Of a stretch of 6,581 bases of DNA, positions 6,496 to 6,581 are shown in pieces. The translations under genes were made by a program, and so were the position numbers. Under the pieces are notes generated by a model. The model was not told the DNA's origin. It ran no database searches and saw only the letters and a program-made list of their open reading frames with translations. Within the stretch, counting starts at the first letter, position 1; the number at the start of each line of letters is the position of its first letter. The DNA is from Olsenella sp. Lineage in GTDB: Bacteria > Actinomycetota > Coriobacteriia > Coriobacteriales > Atopobiaceae. The stretch is taken from positions 1-6,581 of the forward strand of contig SUUD01000116.1 of assembly GCA_015062715.1 (NCBI GenBank). The letters are read 5' to 3'.

Positions 6496-6503
6496 CCAGA
6501 CAT

Positions 6504-6580
6504 TGCGGGGTGGAGCAGTCTGGTAGCTCGCCGGGCTCATAACCCGGAGGTCGTAGGTTCAAATCCTGCCCCCGCGACCA
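6504..6580 (+). tRNA. Initiator tRNA-fMet (CAU)
   Basis: A complete 77-nt cloverleaf. The acceptor arm is TGCGGGG with CCCCGCG, the D stem GAGC/GCTC, the anticodon stem CCGGG/CCCGG with loop CTCATAA (anticodon CAT at 6538-6540), and the T arm GTAGG-TTCAAAT-CCTGC. The discriminator is A and the CCA (6578-6580) is encoded. It is the initiator rather than an elongator or Ile-lysidine tRNA because it has three consecutive G-C pairs at the base of the anticodon loop (GGG/CCC), the A11-U24 pair, and no Watson-Crick pair at 1-72. That end pair is U1.G72 rather than the C1.A72 common in bacteria. It initiates translation with formylmethionine. The window ends one base later. Confidence 0.96.
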
Positions 6581-6581
6581 A

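Noticed and set aside
4983..6503. Minus-strand open frame (506 codons) opposite the membrane protein
   Set aside because: The plus frame has an RBS, a clear transmembrane helix and balanced composition; the minus frame is Arg/His/Val-rich and even runs into the tRNA promoter.

Overview
The window is GC-rich, with a strong G/C bias at third codon positions and long open shadow frames opposite the real genes. Together with the protein types (Coriobacteriia-like PepT, a stand-alone glucose-type EIIA, a GH2 glycosidase and a high-GC initiator tRNA), this suggests an actinobacterium of the Coriobacteriia (Olsenella/Atopobium/Collinsella-like). The lineage is an inference from composition and protein resemblance; no database search was possible.

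Layout. (1) 1-1529, plus strand: the C-terminal ~85-90% of a family 2 glycoside hydrolase, cut by the window's left edge. Both catalytic glutamates are present, and a short palindromic repeat sits in frame in its middle domain. (2) 1541-2779, minus: pepT, tripeptidase T, convergent with the glycosidase across 11 bp. (3) 2780-2871: a short AT-rich spacer with a plausible pepT promoter and a 12-bp dyad over its -10 box. (4) 4891-2872, minus: a compact cluster in the order flavin-reductase-family protein, crr-like EIIA, galM. The first two are 35 bp or less apart, and crr/galM are separated by 2 bp. (5) 4892-5027: a divergent intergenic region with an AT-rich island. (6) 5028-6410, plus: an unrecognised single-pass membrane protein with an acidic, proline-rich cytoplasmic tail and a ~350-residue beta-rich outer part. 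(7) 6447-6580, plus: a near-consensus sigma-70-type promoter driving an initiator tRNA-fMet(CAU), which ends one base before the window does.

How the genes fit together. The region looks like ordinary carbohydrate and peptide housekeeping. The GH2 enzyme would release a sugar such as galactose or glucuronate. GalM would interconvert the anomers of glucose or galactose. The EIIA would carry phosphate to a sugar permease encoded elsewhere. PepT would finish cytoplasmic peptide breakdown. I see no mobile element, CRISPR array, toxin-antitoxin pair, defence island or phage gene. The most unusual items are the palindromic decapeptide-encoding repeat inside the GH2 gene, the unclassified membrane protein, and the U1.G72 end pair of the initiator tRNA.
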